Assembly: GCA_031550435.1 (NCBI GenBank)
Contig: JAVBOO010000018.1
Location: 1-64,000 of the forward strand
Source: JAVBOO01 sp031550435
GTDB lineage: Bacteria; Bacillota; Clostridia; Lachnospirales; WRAX01
Length of the DNA: 64,000 nucleotides
Direction: 5' to 3'
Shown here: positions 18,341 to 26,406 of the stretch, one piece after another
Position numbering within the stretch: position 1 is the first letter of the stretch
Layout: every line of letters starts with the position of its first letter
The notes under the pieces: generated by a model
Database searches by the model: none
The model's input: only the letters and a program-made list of their open reading frames with translations
Told to the model about the DNA's origin: nothing
Translations under genes and position numbers: made by a program

Positions 18341-18368
18341 AGTATAGCACAAAAAACTTTAATTGCAA
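18341..18368 (-). promoter_or_regulatory. Putative nusA operon promoter
   Basis: On the minus strand TTGCAA, 16 bp, TATACT. It sits between the potD stop codon and nusA, so the translation operon has its own start. Confidence 0.6.
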
Positions 18369-18448
18369 TAGTTTTGGGGAAAATTGTTGCCGCAAAAAAG
18401 CGGGCGGCGCGTAAATCCGGTTATTGAAGATCATGCCGTTTTGTACGG

Positions 18449-19501
18449 CTATTTGCTCATGAATCTATCCCAAATTTGGTCGTATAAAGACTCTTTATCA
18501 CCCATAAGTCTTATGGTTTCGGCATTTTTCAGTTTATCGGCCGGCAAGTTAACGATTTGGTTGTCCAGGAAACTTTGGGGAAGAAATTCTGCCGCAGCGT
18601 TGTTTGTGTTTGCGTAATTTATTATTGACGAAATTTTTGCGCTGACTTTTCCGTCAAGTATATAGTTCATGAAAGTAAACGCGTTTTCCAAGTTCGGCGC
18701 GCCCGAGGGGATTATGACATTGTCCGTGCCTATCGACATGCCTTCTTCCGCATAGCAAACCTTAAGTTCGGGTTTTTCTTCAAGTGCGGCAACAGCCTGA
18801 GACGGGTACATAAGGCCGACGGTCGCGTCACCCTGTATCATTGAGTTGTGCGGATAGTCCGGATCGAATCTCAAAATGTTCTCTTTGAACAGCATGAGCT
18901 TGTTTTCGGCTTCTTCAAGATGCGCGGGATCCGTATCATTGAGCGAATAGCCGAGCGATTGCAGAACGAGTCCGATTAGTTCTCTTTTTTCGCAGGCTAA
19001 AACGATTTTCTCTTTCAGAGCTTCATCCCAAAGATCGTTGTAACCGTTTATCTCGTGACCGACGGCCGCTTCGTCGTAAAGCATAACAAGCGCGTATGCG
19101 GTATACGGTGCGGAATATTTGTTCATGGGGTCATAGTACTGGTTAAGGTAAACCTGATTGAGATTGTCGTAGTTTTTTACTTTATTTTTATCTATAGGCT
19201 CAAGCATATTTTCGTCAATCATCTGGGGTATTATATAGTTGCTGCAAACAACTATATCGTAAGAGTTCTTTTGAGCCTTAAGCTTCGCGTACATCTCCTC
19301 GTTATCACCGAATGTGGAGTAGTTAACCTTTATTCCGGTTTCTTTTTCGAAATCTTTTACTACGTCTCCTGGGATATAGTCTGCCCACGTAAGCACGTTT
19401 AAAACTTTTTTGTCGGACGAGCAGCCTGTGCTTCCGAGTACGGCGGATAACCCGAGTACGGTACACAGCGTAAATGCTAAAATTTTTCTGAATCTATTCA
19501 T
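18449..19501 (-). CDS. potD: Spermidine/putrescine ABC transporter substrate-binding protein
   Basis: A 350-residue lipoprotein binding polyamines outside the membrane. The signal peptide ends in a lipoprotein-like GSTGC. The mature start VLNVLTWADYIPGDVVKDFEKETG is diagnostic of PotD/PotF proteins. Later motifs such as YDIVVCSNYI and PYTAYALVMLYDE fit the family. The ATG at 19501 is preceded by AAGGAGG. The frame upstream of it overlaps potC and is not used. It overlaps potC by 8 bp and is last in potABCD. Confidence 0.93.
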   Translation of the reverse strand: MNRFRKILAFTLCTVLGLSAVLGSTGCSSDKKVLNVLTWADYIPGDVVKDFEKETGIKVNYSTFGDNEEMYAKLKAQKNSYDIVVCSNYIIPQMIDENMLEPIDKNKVKNYDNLNQVYLNQYYDPMNKYSAPYTAYALVMLYDEAAVGHEINGYNDLWDEALKEKIVLACEKRELIGLVLQSLGYSLNDTDPAHLEEAENKLMLFKENILRFDPDYPHNSMIQGDATVGLMYPSQAVAALEEKPELKVCYAEEGMSIGTDNVIIPSGAPNLENAFTFMNYILDGKVSAKISSIINYANTNNAAAEFLPQSFLDNQIVNLPADKLKNAETIRLMGDKESLYDQIWDRFMSK

Positions 19502-20249
19502 TTTTTCCTCCTTGTTTTTTTGCGGATAATATTTGCACGCAGCACACGGCTGCGAATGTGAACACAAAAACTATGGTACAGAGCGCGTTGATCTTCGGGG
19601 TCAGACCGCGTTTTAGCGAACCGTATACATACATTGGCAAAGTCGTTGTAGCCGGGCCCGCAACAAACGAGCTGACGATCAGATCGTCAAGCGACATTGC
19701 GAGAGAAAGCATTGCCCCCGAGAATACCGCCGGAGAAATTATCGGAAGCACAACGGTTCTGAACAGCGTGAAGCCCTTAGCGCCCAAGTCACGCCCCGCT
19801 TCGACTATAGATTTATCAAACGAGCGCAGCCGCATTCCGACCAGAAGATAAACATAGGGGATGCAAAACACCGTATGGGCCGCGACGAGTGAAGAGAGGC
19901 CGGGGTTTGACGATATGACCGAAAATACAAGCAAGTACGCCACACCCATTACTATTTCAGGCACAACGAGCGGAATATATATTACTCCGTTTAAAAGTCT
20001 TCTGAGTTTTTTTGACAAGGCCTCTGCCGAAAAAGCACCGACGGTTCCGATAACGCAGGACAGGGCGGAGGCAAGCAGGCCGACTTTCAGGCTGGTAAAC
20101 AGTGCATCCTTTAAAATACGCTCGTCAAGCAGTCTGAGATACCAATCCGTCGTAAATCCTTTCCAGAGTGCCACGTTATTGCCGGAGTTAAACGAGAATA
20201 CGACGACGACAGCAATCGGAAGGTATAGAAAAACCAAAATAACGGCCAT
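19494..20249 (-). CDS. potC: Spermidine/putrescine ABC transporter permease PotC
   Basis: Inner-membrane permease of 251 residues from the first ATG, with about six membrane segments and the EAA loop (EAGRDLGAKGFTLFRTVVLP). The first ATG cuts off the usual short basic N-terminus. The frame is open for 13 more codons (SKQKRFGFGSFY) back to an ATA at 20288, 7 nt after a GGGAGGG ribosome site, so the real start may be the rare AUA codon. It pairs with PotB to form the channel, and PotA energises them. Confidence 0.9.
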   Translation of the reverse strand: MAVILVFLYLPIAVVVVFSFNSGNNVALWKGFTTDWYLRLLDERILKDALFTSLKVGLLASALSCVIGTVGAFSAEALSKKLRRLLNGVIYIPLVVPEIVMGVAYLLVFSVISSNPGLSSLVAAHTVFCIPYVYLLVGMRLRSFDKSIVEAGRDLGAKGFTLFRTVVLPIISPAVFSGAMLSLAMSLDDLIVSSFVAGPATTTLPMYVYGSLKRGLTPKINALCTIVFVFTFAAVCCVQILSAKKQGGKNE

Positions 20250-20280
20250 ATAAAATGAACCGAAGCCGAATCTTTTTTGC

Positions 20281-21135
20281 TTAGATATTTATGAGCCCTC
20301 CCTCTTTATCTCCGGAAGTTTTTAAGGCTATAAACACAAATACAAGTATGCCCGCAATCATGATAACGGAGAGCGCCGCTCCGAATTCCCAGTTCCTTGT
20401 CGACTTAACAAACTGTGACTGTATCAGCTCGCCAAGGAGAAGAACCTTGCCGTCTCCGATTCTGTCGGAGATAAAATATAGTCCGACAGCCGGGATAAAA
20501 ACAAGAGTGCAGCCGCCGGCTATGCCGGAAACGGTCATGGGAAGTGTTACCCTGAAAAATGTTTTGATCTTGCCGGCTCCCAGATCCGCCGAAGCCTCAA
20601 GCACGGATTTATCCATCTTGTCGACCGCGTTGAATATCGGGAGTATCATAAACGGCAGCAATATATATACCGTTACGATCAAAACGGAGATGTCGTTGTT
20701 CATGAGCCTGAGAGGCTCTTTAATTATGCGCAGAGACATAAGCACGTTATTGATAACGCCCTTTCTCTGCAAAAGTATCATCCAGCCCGAAAGCCTGAGC
20801 AGGCTGTTGGTCCAAAAAGGTATCATAACAGCAAGTAAAAAAAACGTTTTGTACTTTTTTTTCACACGCGCGAGAAAATATCCGAAAGGGTATCCGACAA
20901 GAAGTGTCAGTACAGTTGTCGAAAGCGCAATCATCAGAGAGCGCCGAAATATTCTCAAATAGGTCTGATCGAATATTTTAGTATAGTTTTTGACAGTCGC
21001 GACGGTTTCGCCCGCTGCGTTATGACCCGTAAAGCTCATAACAATCACATAAACGAGCGGAATTATTATCATAGCTGCCGCCCAGATGAAAACAACGGCT
21101 AAAGGCAGACGCTTGAAAAGTTGTCTCAGTTTCAT
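20281..21135 (-). CDS. potB: Spermidine/putrescine ABC transporter permease PotB
   Basis: A 284-residue membrane protein with a basic N-terminus (MKLRQLFKRL), six hydrophobic segments and the EAA loop EASADLGAGKIKTFFRVTLP that contacts PotA. The ATG at 21135 overlaps the potA stop as ATGA. The open frame further upstream lies inside potA and is not used. The FWTNSLLR region is typical of PotB. Confidence 0.94.
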   Translation of the reverse strand: MKLRQLFKRLPLAVVFIWAAAMIIIPLVYVIVMSFTGHNAAGETVATVKNYTKIFDQTYLRIFRRSLMIALSTTVLTLLVGYPFGYFLARVKKKYKTFFLLAVMIPFWTNSLLRLSGWMILLQRKGVINNVLMSLRIIKEPLRLMNNDISVLIVTVYILLPFMILPIFNAVDKMDKSVLEASADLGAGKIKTFFRVTLPMTVSGIAGGCTLVFIPAVGLYFISDRIGDGKVLLLGELIQSQFVKSTRNWEFGAALSVIMIAGILVFVFIALKTSGDKEGGLINI

Positions 21136-22196
21136 GGCAGTTCCCCGCCTTCGGGAAGCAAAACATCTTCCGGGCCGAAATTTATATACGCCGTTTCTCC
21201 GGCGCTTACGGGATATTTTTTGTTGTAGGCTACGGCGCGTATCATAGTTCCGCCGCAATCAAGGTCGAGCCTTGTTTGGGCTCCGACATAAGATTGACCC
21301 AAAACCGTGGCAGTGATACCGCCTCCGGCCTTATCCGTGCTGACGTTAACCGCATCGTACATTACTGCGGCTCGAGTCCTTTTGGACTTCGGGACACCAG
21401 ATGCGCGGAAAACGCTACCGTTGAACTCGACCAAAGAGCCGGTTTCATTGCTTTCAAGCACTTGTACCTCAAAAATATTCCGCTCGCCGACAAAGCTCGC
21501 GGTGAAAAAATCTACGGGGTTGTTGTATATTTCCTCGGGAGTACCGTACCGGCACACGCCTTTGTTGTTCATAACAGCGATTTTGTCGGACAAAAACAGT
21601 GCTTCCTCCTGGTCGTGCGTAACATAGATAAACGTAACGCCGGTAGCCTTTTGAAGCTGTTTAAGCTCTGTTTGCATATGCTTGCGCAGTTTGAGGTCCA
21701 GGGCACCGAGAGGTTCGTCCAACAGAAGCATCTCCGGCCGGTTTATAAGAGCTCTCGCGATAGCAACGCGCTGGCGCTCTCCTCCCGAAAGGGCTGTCGG
21801 CATACGTTTTTCAAAGCCCTCCAGCTTAACAAGCCTTAACATGTCCTCGACTGCGGATTTTATCCGGTCCTTAGGTATTTTGCGTATCTTCGGTCCGTAC
21901 GCGATGTTGTCGTAAACGTTCATATGCGGGAAAAGGGCATAGCTCTGGAACACTGTATTGACATGGCGGCGCTCCGGGGGGAGCGCGGTTATGTTAGCGC
22001 CGTTAAGCCAAACCTCGCCGGAGGCGACGGCTTCAAAACCGGCAATTATTCTTAAAAGCGTCGTTTTTCCGCAGCCGGAAGAGCCGAGAAGCGTAACAAA
22101 CTCACCCTTGTATATATCTAGATTTATATTATCAAGCACATGGCTGGAACCGTAATATTTAGAAATGTGCTTCAAACTTAATAAAGGAATTTCCAA
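21132..22196 (-). CDS. potA: Spermidine/putrescine ABC transporter ATP-binding protein PotA
   Basis: A 354-residue cytoplasmic ATPase. It has Walker A GSSGCGKTT, Q-loop VFQSYALFPHM, signature LSGGERQRVAIARAL, Walker B MLLLDEPLGALD and the H-loop VTHDQEEAL, then a C-terminal TOBE-type regulatory domain. I place the start at TTG 22196, which has AAGGAG 7 nt upstream and gives the usual N-terminus (EIPLLSLKHISKYYG). The longer ATG frame has no ribosome site. It is first in potABCD. Confidence 0.94.
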   Translation of the reverse strand: MEIPLLSLKHISKYYGSSHVLDNINLDIYKGEFVTLLGSSGCGKTTLLRIIAGFEAVASGEVWLNGANITALPPERRHVNTVFQSYALFPHMNVYDNIAYGPKIRKIPKDRIKSAVEDMLRLVKLEGFEKRMPTALSGGERQRVAIARALINRPEMLLLDEPLGALDLKLRKHMQTELKQLQKATGVTFIYVTHDQEEALFLSDKIAVMNNKGVCRYGTPEEIYNNPVDFFTASFVGERNIFEVQVLESNETGSLVEFNGSVFRASGVPKSKRTRAAVMYDAVNVSTDKAGGGITATVLGQSYVGAQTRLDLDCGGTMIRAVAYNKKYPVSAGETAYINFGPEDVLLPEGGELP

Positions 22197-22365
22197 TTGT
22201 TTGCTCCTTAGAGAATGTTCGTCCGATAAAGCTTGTAGCCTCTGCCTGTTTATCTGTCTGAACACGGTATTGCGCTGTTTCACGCACTCACTAAGTATAC
22301 CTCAACGGGTAAAAAAAAGAAACTGTTTTTTTGCTGCCGCAGGACTCCCTTGAAAATCCGCAGAA

Positions 22366-22404
22366 CAAAACAAAAACCGCATCACTGATTTGTATGATGC
22401 GGTT
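22366..22404 (-). terminator. Rho-independent terminator after the 3D/G5 gene
   Basis: Perfect 10-bp stem (22375-22384 with 22395-22404), followed on the minus strand by TTTTTGTTTTG. It lies 43 bp past the stop codon. Confidence 0.88.
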
Positions 22405-22446
22405 AGTATCTGTTTTTGCTTTGCCGTCGCGGTAAAACATCAGTAT

Positions 22447-23448
22447 TTACTTAATAACATAAACCTCGACATTTCTGGCACCGAACTGGTAGCACTCGGC
22501 GAGGGTATCGAAGAACAAATCGACCTTGTTCCCCTTTATCGCTCCGCCCGTATCTCCGGCAATTGCATAGCCGTAACCGGAAATATACAGTTCTGTTCCA
22601 AGAGGTATTACCTTCGGGTCAACCGCCACAACGCCGACTCTCGCTTTCATTCCTGAAGCGGTTAGCCCGTAGTACGGGCTGTTGTAGTACTGTCCGACGC
22701 AGCACGGCGCAAGAGTATAGGCAGTGGCCTTAAAAGTAATCGGCCCTTCATAGGATATAGTTTCCGTTTCCGAGGACGAAACCGATTTATCCGTCGGCGT
22801 GAATACAATACGTTTAACGGGTTCGGTCTCGACCTTGTCATAAATAACCGTCGTCTCGGCAAGCTTTCCTGCTTCATATGAGAGTTCGCGTCTTATCACT
22901 CTGCGTCCGGCTTCTCCGGCCGAAACTACTTCTTCGGTCAAAGCATCCGAGTTTTGTACATAAACTGTCTCGTACGGCAGTGTAACGATTTCTTCAGCCG
23001 TTGTTTTAAAATTTTCTCTTAAGTATATTTCTGTTTTGTCCGTCAGTTCGTCTCCGGCAAGAGCTGCGTCGTAGTCGAAGGTCTTGTCCGTTTCGTCCGA
23101 ATATTCTCTGACGAATTCTTCAAGCGTTCTGCTTCTCGTTTTAACCGCTATTGCGTCGTTATCTTCGATATGAAGGCTAACCGTTACCGCGCGCCTGACT
23201 TTTATCATCAAGTAATCGCTGATTGGCGTGTCGTAAGAATAGTTAACTCTTGCTATATCGTCCTCGTTGATGTCTCTTTCCTTAAAAAATTCCGCCACAG
23301 TTTTCGCGTTTGTCTTATATCTTACAAACTCGCCTCCGTTATCGGAGAGAAAAACATCTTTTGTTTGCGCGCTTAACGCGCTGACTGAGCCTGTAAAAAC
23401 CAGCAGTATCACAAGCAGATACGCTGCCGTTCTTAAAAAAGCTTTCAT
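22447..23448 (-). CDS. YabE-like secreted cell-wall protein with G5 and 3D domains
   Basis: A 333-residue exported protein. It has a signal peptide (1-28), DUF348-type ubiquitin-like repeats (about 30-165), a G5 domain (about 165-235), then a C-terminal 3D domain (about 240-333) with the conserved TAYTL, GLTASGMKAR.GVVAVDP..IPLGT.L and AGDTGGAIKGN.VDLFF. The 3D fold is shared with lytic transglycosylases (MltA/Rpf-like), and the aspartates of DTGG and VDLFF are kept. It probably remodels peptidoglycan at the surface. tatD directly upstream repeats the yabD-yabE order of Bacillus. GGAGG precedes the ATG. Confidence 0.88.
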   Translation of the reverse strand: MKAFLRTAAYLLVILLVFTGSVSALSAQTKDVFLSDNGGEFVRYKTNAKTVAEFFKERDINEDDIARVNYSYDTPISDYLMIKVRRAVTVSLHIEDNDAIAVKTRSRTLEEFVREYSDETDKTFDYDAALAGDELTDKTEIYLRENFKTTAEEIVTLPYETVYVQNSDALTEEVVSAGEAGRRVIRRELSYEAGKLAETTVIYDKVETEPVKRIVFTPTDKSVSSSETETISYEGPITFKATAYTLAPCCVGQYYNSPYYGLTASGMKARVGVVAVDPKVIPLGTELYISGYGYAIAGDTGGAIKGNKVDLFFDTLAECYQFGARNVEVYVIK

Positions 23449-23709
23449 TTTTCCTCCTACCTCTCGGGGTTTTATCTTTCTTTGTATGCCCCTGATTCAT
23501 GTAAAAATTTCGTAATAAAATCGTATTAAGTGTTTTTTGAAAAAATAACCTAAATCGTAAAATTTTGCGCAATATTAGGGAGAGAGTTACTCTTTTGCGG
23601 CAATAATTACGATTTTTCCCGACAAAAAAGAATATGTTAGGTAAACAACATATTCTATCTTAATCTGACACTATGAAATTTTAACACATTCGTAACATTT
23701 TAGCAACAT
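23449..23709 (-). promoter_or_regulatory. Structured leader of the YabE-like gene
   Basis: 261 bp between tatD and the yabE-like gene. On the minus strand a TTGCTA-16-TTAAAA promoter-like pair (23679-23706) is followed by a terminator-like hairpin and then a long-range 9-bp pairing (23552-23560 with 23608-23616). It does not match a riboswitch class that I can identify. In particular, c-di-AMP (ydaO) motifs are not seen. Confidence 0.4.
23624..23656 (-). terminator. Terminator-like hairpin between tatD and the yabE-like gene
   Basis: Perfect 10-bp AT-rich stem (23629-23638 with 23647-23656), followed on the minus strand by TTTTTT. It could end the tatD transcript or act as an attenuator in the yabE-like leader. 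Confidence 0.7.
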
Positions 23710-24471
23710 TTAATTTACGCCAAAAAGCGACCTCGCGTTTTCAGAGGTGATTTTTGCGGTCTCATCATGCGTAATTTGTTTAATTTCACTAATTCTATCT
23801 ACGATAAACGGTAGAAAACCAGACATGTTTCTCAAACCACGTTTTGGCTCGGGTGATAAATATGGGCAGTCTGTTTCTATCAAAATAGACTCTATCGGGA
23901 TATTACGAGTCGTTTCGACAAGCTTTCTGGCGTTTTTATATGTGACGATTCCGCCGACACCTATATAAAAGCCGAGTTTAACGTATTCGGCGGCAAGTTC
24001 GGGGCTTCCCCCGTAGCAATGGATAACACCTTTGCGTACTCCGCTTTCTTTTATAATATCAAAAGTCAGGCCGTCCGCGTCTCTTGAGTGTATTATTGCA
24101 GGAAGGTCTGTTTCGCGGCAAAGTCCGAGCTGGTCTATAAATCTGAGCTCCTGAACGTATCTCGGACTGTTGTCATAGTAGAAATCCAGCCCGATTTCAC
24201 CTATGGCTACGACTTTATCGTGCTTTGCCATTATTCTGAGCTCGTCAAAATCACGTGTCAGCATTTTTTCCGCATTGTGAGGGTGAACTCCGACTGCGGC
24301 ATACACGAAATCATATTTTTCCGCAAGTTCGATACTAAGTCTCGATGTTCTCATTGATTCTCCGACGTTTATTACCGTATGAACGCCGGCCTGTTTTATT
24401 TGTTCGAAAACCGCTTCCCTATCGATATCGTAGCGGCTGTCGTCATAGTGCGCGTGAGATTCAAAGTACAC
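23710..24471 (-). CDS. tatD: TatD family metal-dependent hydrolase/DNase
   Basis: A 253-residue cytoplasmic TIM-barrel hydrolase. Metal ligands are seen in ESHAHYDD (H-x-H), GEIGLDFY (Glu), IHSRDA (His), VIHCYGG (His) and ETDCPYLSPEP (Asp). TatD proteins act as 3'-5' nucleases or D-amino-acid-tRNA-related hydrolases, and the exact substrate cannot be told. The GTG start has AAGGAG 6 nt upstream. It is followed by the YabE-like gene, as in Bacillus. Confidence 0.93.
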   Translation of the reverse strand: MYFESHAHYDDSRYDIDREAVFEQIKQAGVHTVINVGESMRTSRLSIELAEKYDFVYAAVGVHPHNAEKMLTRDFDELRIMAKHDKVVAIGEIGLDFYYDNSPRYVQELRFIDQLGLCRETDLPAIIHSRDADGLTFDIIKESGVRKGVIHCYGGSPELAAEYVKLGFYIGVGGIVTYKNARKLVETTRNIPIESILIETDCPYLSPEPKRGLRNMSGFLPFIVDRISEIKQITHDETAKITSENARSLFGVN

Positions 24472-24521
24472 GTTTGTCTCCTTGTTGTTTAATGTTGTTA
24501 TATTTCATAATTGTCATATTT

Positions 24522-25277
24522 TTATATCTCGTCTTCTTCGAACAGGTCAACGCTTGTCTCTTTGTCCGAATAATGCTCAAGTATATCGTACGGTGTTATC
24601 ATGCCTATAATCGGCTCTGTCCATTTACCCTTTTTTGTTATAAAACATGCCGATAGGGGAGTCCCATTGCGGTAGTAGCCGTCAAAAATTCTCCTCAGCT
24701 CGTCAAAGCGCATCAGTTCGTCCACAAACACGATAGAATGGCTGTTCATGTCGTCGGTATAATCTATAACGGGATAGAAATAGTAGATTTTCGTTTCCGC
24801 GTCGATGTTAAGCTCTTGGTTGCGAAGCATGTATGTAGTGACGGATGATTCGCTGAAAATACCGAGAAACTTGTTCTTATGGAAAACAGGAACATGTGAG
24901 AACGATTTTAAGCGCATTCTTCTGAGAACGTCAAAAAGGTTTTCGCTTGTATTCACTGAGAGCATGTCCTTGCGCGGTGTACATATATCTACGGCGAGTT
25001 CGGGCGTCATCAATGATTCCGTGAGTCTCTCGAGAAGCGCAATCATCTCGTTTGAGGGCTCAACGGCGTAATGCCCGCCGACCTTCGGATTATGCATCAG
25101 GAAGTTCCGCACAACACGGCAATAGTTTAGCTCGTCTCTGTATTTTGTCAGCTCCGGTAGCACAACCATGCGCCCGATTATATTGTCGTTGTCTTTCGCG
25201 TCTTCAAAAAATGTGTTTCTGCCAAAAAACTCAAGCTTTTTATAGGCTTCTAAAAATCTTTCCGCACAGTCAGACAT
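24522..25277 (-). CDS. CBS-pair protein with N-terminal HEPN-like region
   Basis: A 251-residue cytoplasmic protein. Residues 1-85 are helical and contain RNFLMH (Arg57-x4-His62), the R-x4-6-H pattern of HEPN-type ribonucleases. Two CBS motifs follow (about 90-150 with FSHVPVFHKNKFLGIFSE, and about 165-240 with GKWTEPIIGMITPYDIL), which normally bind adenosine nucleotides. It may be a nucleotide-sensing regulator, possibly with RNase activity. The function is not known. The ATG at 25277 has GGAGG upstream and starts 1 bp after the metallo-hydrolase stop, so the two genes are coupled. Confidence 0.75.
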   Translation of the reverse strand: MSDCAERFLEAYKKLEFFGRNTFFEDAKDNDNIIGRMVVLPELTKYRDELNYCRVVRNFLMHNPKVGGHYAVEPSNEMIALLERLTESLMTPELAVDICTPRKDMLSVNTSENLFDVLRRMRLKSFSHVPVFHKNKFLGIFSESSVTTYMLRNQELNIDAETKIYYFYPVIDYTDDMNSHSIVFVDELMRFDELRRIFDGYYRNGTPLSACFITKKGKWTEPIIGMITPYDILEHYSDKETSVDLFEEDEI

Positions 25278-25278
25278 T

Positions 25279-25962
25279 TTATTCCTCCGATAATTCCGGT
25301 TTCCCGAATATTGAAGCACGTTTGTGCCTGTAAATATATCTCGTTTCCCCGTTTGATTCGAACGGCTCGGCCCTGAGCTTTTTTTGTAGATATAAAGCCG
25401 TAAGCTCAATGAGATCGTCCGCGTAACTCTTGTCAACAGTCATTCTGTGGTGTCCGGTATAGCACAGGTCAAAATCCAAAGTTTTAAGCCTTTTCAGGCT
25501 TTTTATATAATTTTCGCAATCGCAGTTCGGCGCATACAGAAAAACAGGACCCTCCTGCAAAGTGTCGTTGCCGAACAGCAATTTTCGTTTCCGGTCATAC
25601 AGCGCGATACTTCCCGGAGTATGCCCCGGTATGTGAACGGTTTCAAGCGTAACTCCGCCAAGCTCAAAAAGCTTGCCGTCCGCAATTTCGTTTACCGCGC
25701 ATTTAATAAAGGTCTTGTCCAAACCGTGAGCGTAAACGCTTTCGAACTCGCCCGTACCACCGATGTGGTCGTAATGATTGTGGGTTATTACCACATCATA
25801 TGGCTTATCGCTGAGCTTTTCCGCTTTTTGCCTTAAATTATCTCCTCCGAGACCGGTATCGATAAGCAGCGCTCTGTCGTTTCCGGACACAAGATACATC
25901 CTAACGAAATTTTCAAACAAGCTGTATATGCCGGGGCCGACTTCTTCAATAATAATGCTCAT
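25279..25962 (-). CDS. MBL-fold metallo-hydrolase
   Basis: A 227-residue cytoplasmic hydrolase with the zinc motif HNHYDHIGG (HxHxDH), a second His in IPGHTPGSIALYD, LLFGNDTL, and a third His in YTGHH. It is closest to the glyoxalase-II-like branch. The substrate is unknown. The start is ATG 25962 with GGGAG upstream, and the longer frame lacks a ribosome site. It is co-transcribed with the CBS protein. Confidence 0.85.
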   Translation of the reverse strand: MSIIIEEVGPGIYSLFENFVRMYLVSGNDRALLIDTGLGGDNLRQKAEKLSDKPYDVVITHNHYDHIGGTGEFESVYAHGLDKTFIKCAVNEIADGKLFELGGVTLETVHIPGHTPGSIALYDRKRKLLFGNDTLQEGPVFLYAPNCDCENYIKSLKRLKTLDFDLCYTGHHRMTVDKSYADDLIELTALYLQKKLRAEPFESNGETRYIYRHKRASIFGKPELSEE

Positions 25963-26184
25963 AACGGCGACTCCCTTCCTATTATAGGTGTAAATATCCA
26001 AAGTATTAGTACCTCGGTAATAGCGTGCCAAAAAATACGACAATCAACTTCCTCTGTAATATTATAGCTCACATAAAGGAAAATTTCTACAGTAACGATT
26101 TAAATGTTGCTTTCATGAACAAAGCTGAAAAGAACAGAAAAGGCCTGCCTGTTTTGGTAATTAATTTTAAATTTGTCCTTCTCG

Positions 26185-26213
26185 TAGACTTTTTTTAATA
26201 AGATTGGTAAAAT
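26185..26213 (+). promoter_or_regulatory. Putative nadE promoter
   Basis: TAGACT, 17 bp, TAAAAT. The predicted start of transcription would fall about 30 bp before repeat B. Confidence 0.4.
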
Positions 26214-26250
26214 ATATACCGTAGGCATTTGCGGTAACGCCGCTTGAAAA

Positions 26251-26377
26251 TATTACTTCGGCAGCAAAATATAGGAAACGCTATATTTTGCTGTTCCCTC
26301 GCTAAGACGCAGACGCGTCTGTTCGGCATGAGTAACCGCGTAAGTGTTTTATGCGGTATTTAACTTCCGAGGTAATA
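26251..26377 (+). repeat. Repeat B, copy 1 (in the nadE leader)
   Basis: 127-bp element with terminal inverted repeats (TATTACTTCGG and CCGAGGTAATA). Inside are a 13-bp stem with a GAAACG loop (26262-26293), an AGACGC/GCGTCT hairpin and an ACCGC/GCGGT hairpin. It is strongly similar to 62951-63112 in the same orientation relative to the following gene. It ends about 18 bp before the nadE ribosome site. Confidence 0.8.
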
Positions 26378-26406
26378 TAATATTTTGCGGGCGAAGGAGC
26401 GTTTAT

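Larger units (their letters stand above)
25963..26406. other. Divergent intergenic region upstream of nadE
   Basis: 444 bp. A TAGACT-17-TAAAAT promoter-like pair (26185-26213) points to nadE. Repeat B copy 1 fills most of the nadE leader. No gene is seen. Confidence 0.5.

Noticed and set aside
23449..23709. Considered a c-di-AMP (ydaO) riboswitch upstream of the cell-wall gene
   Set aside because: The characteristic conserved core sequences are absent. Only generic hairpins are visible.
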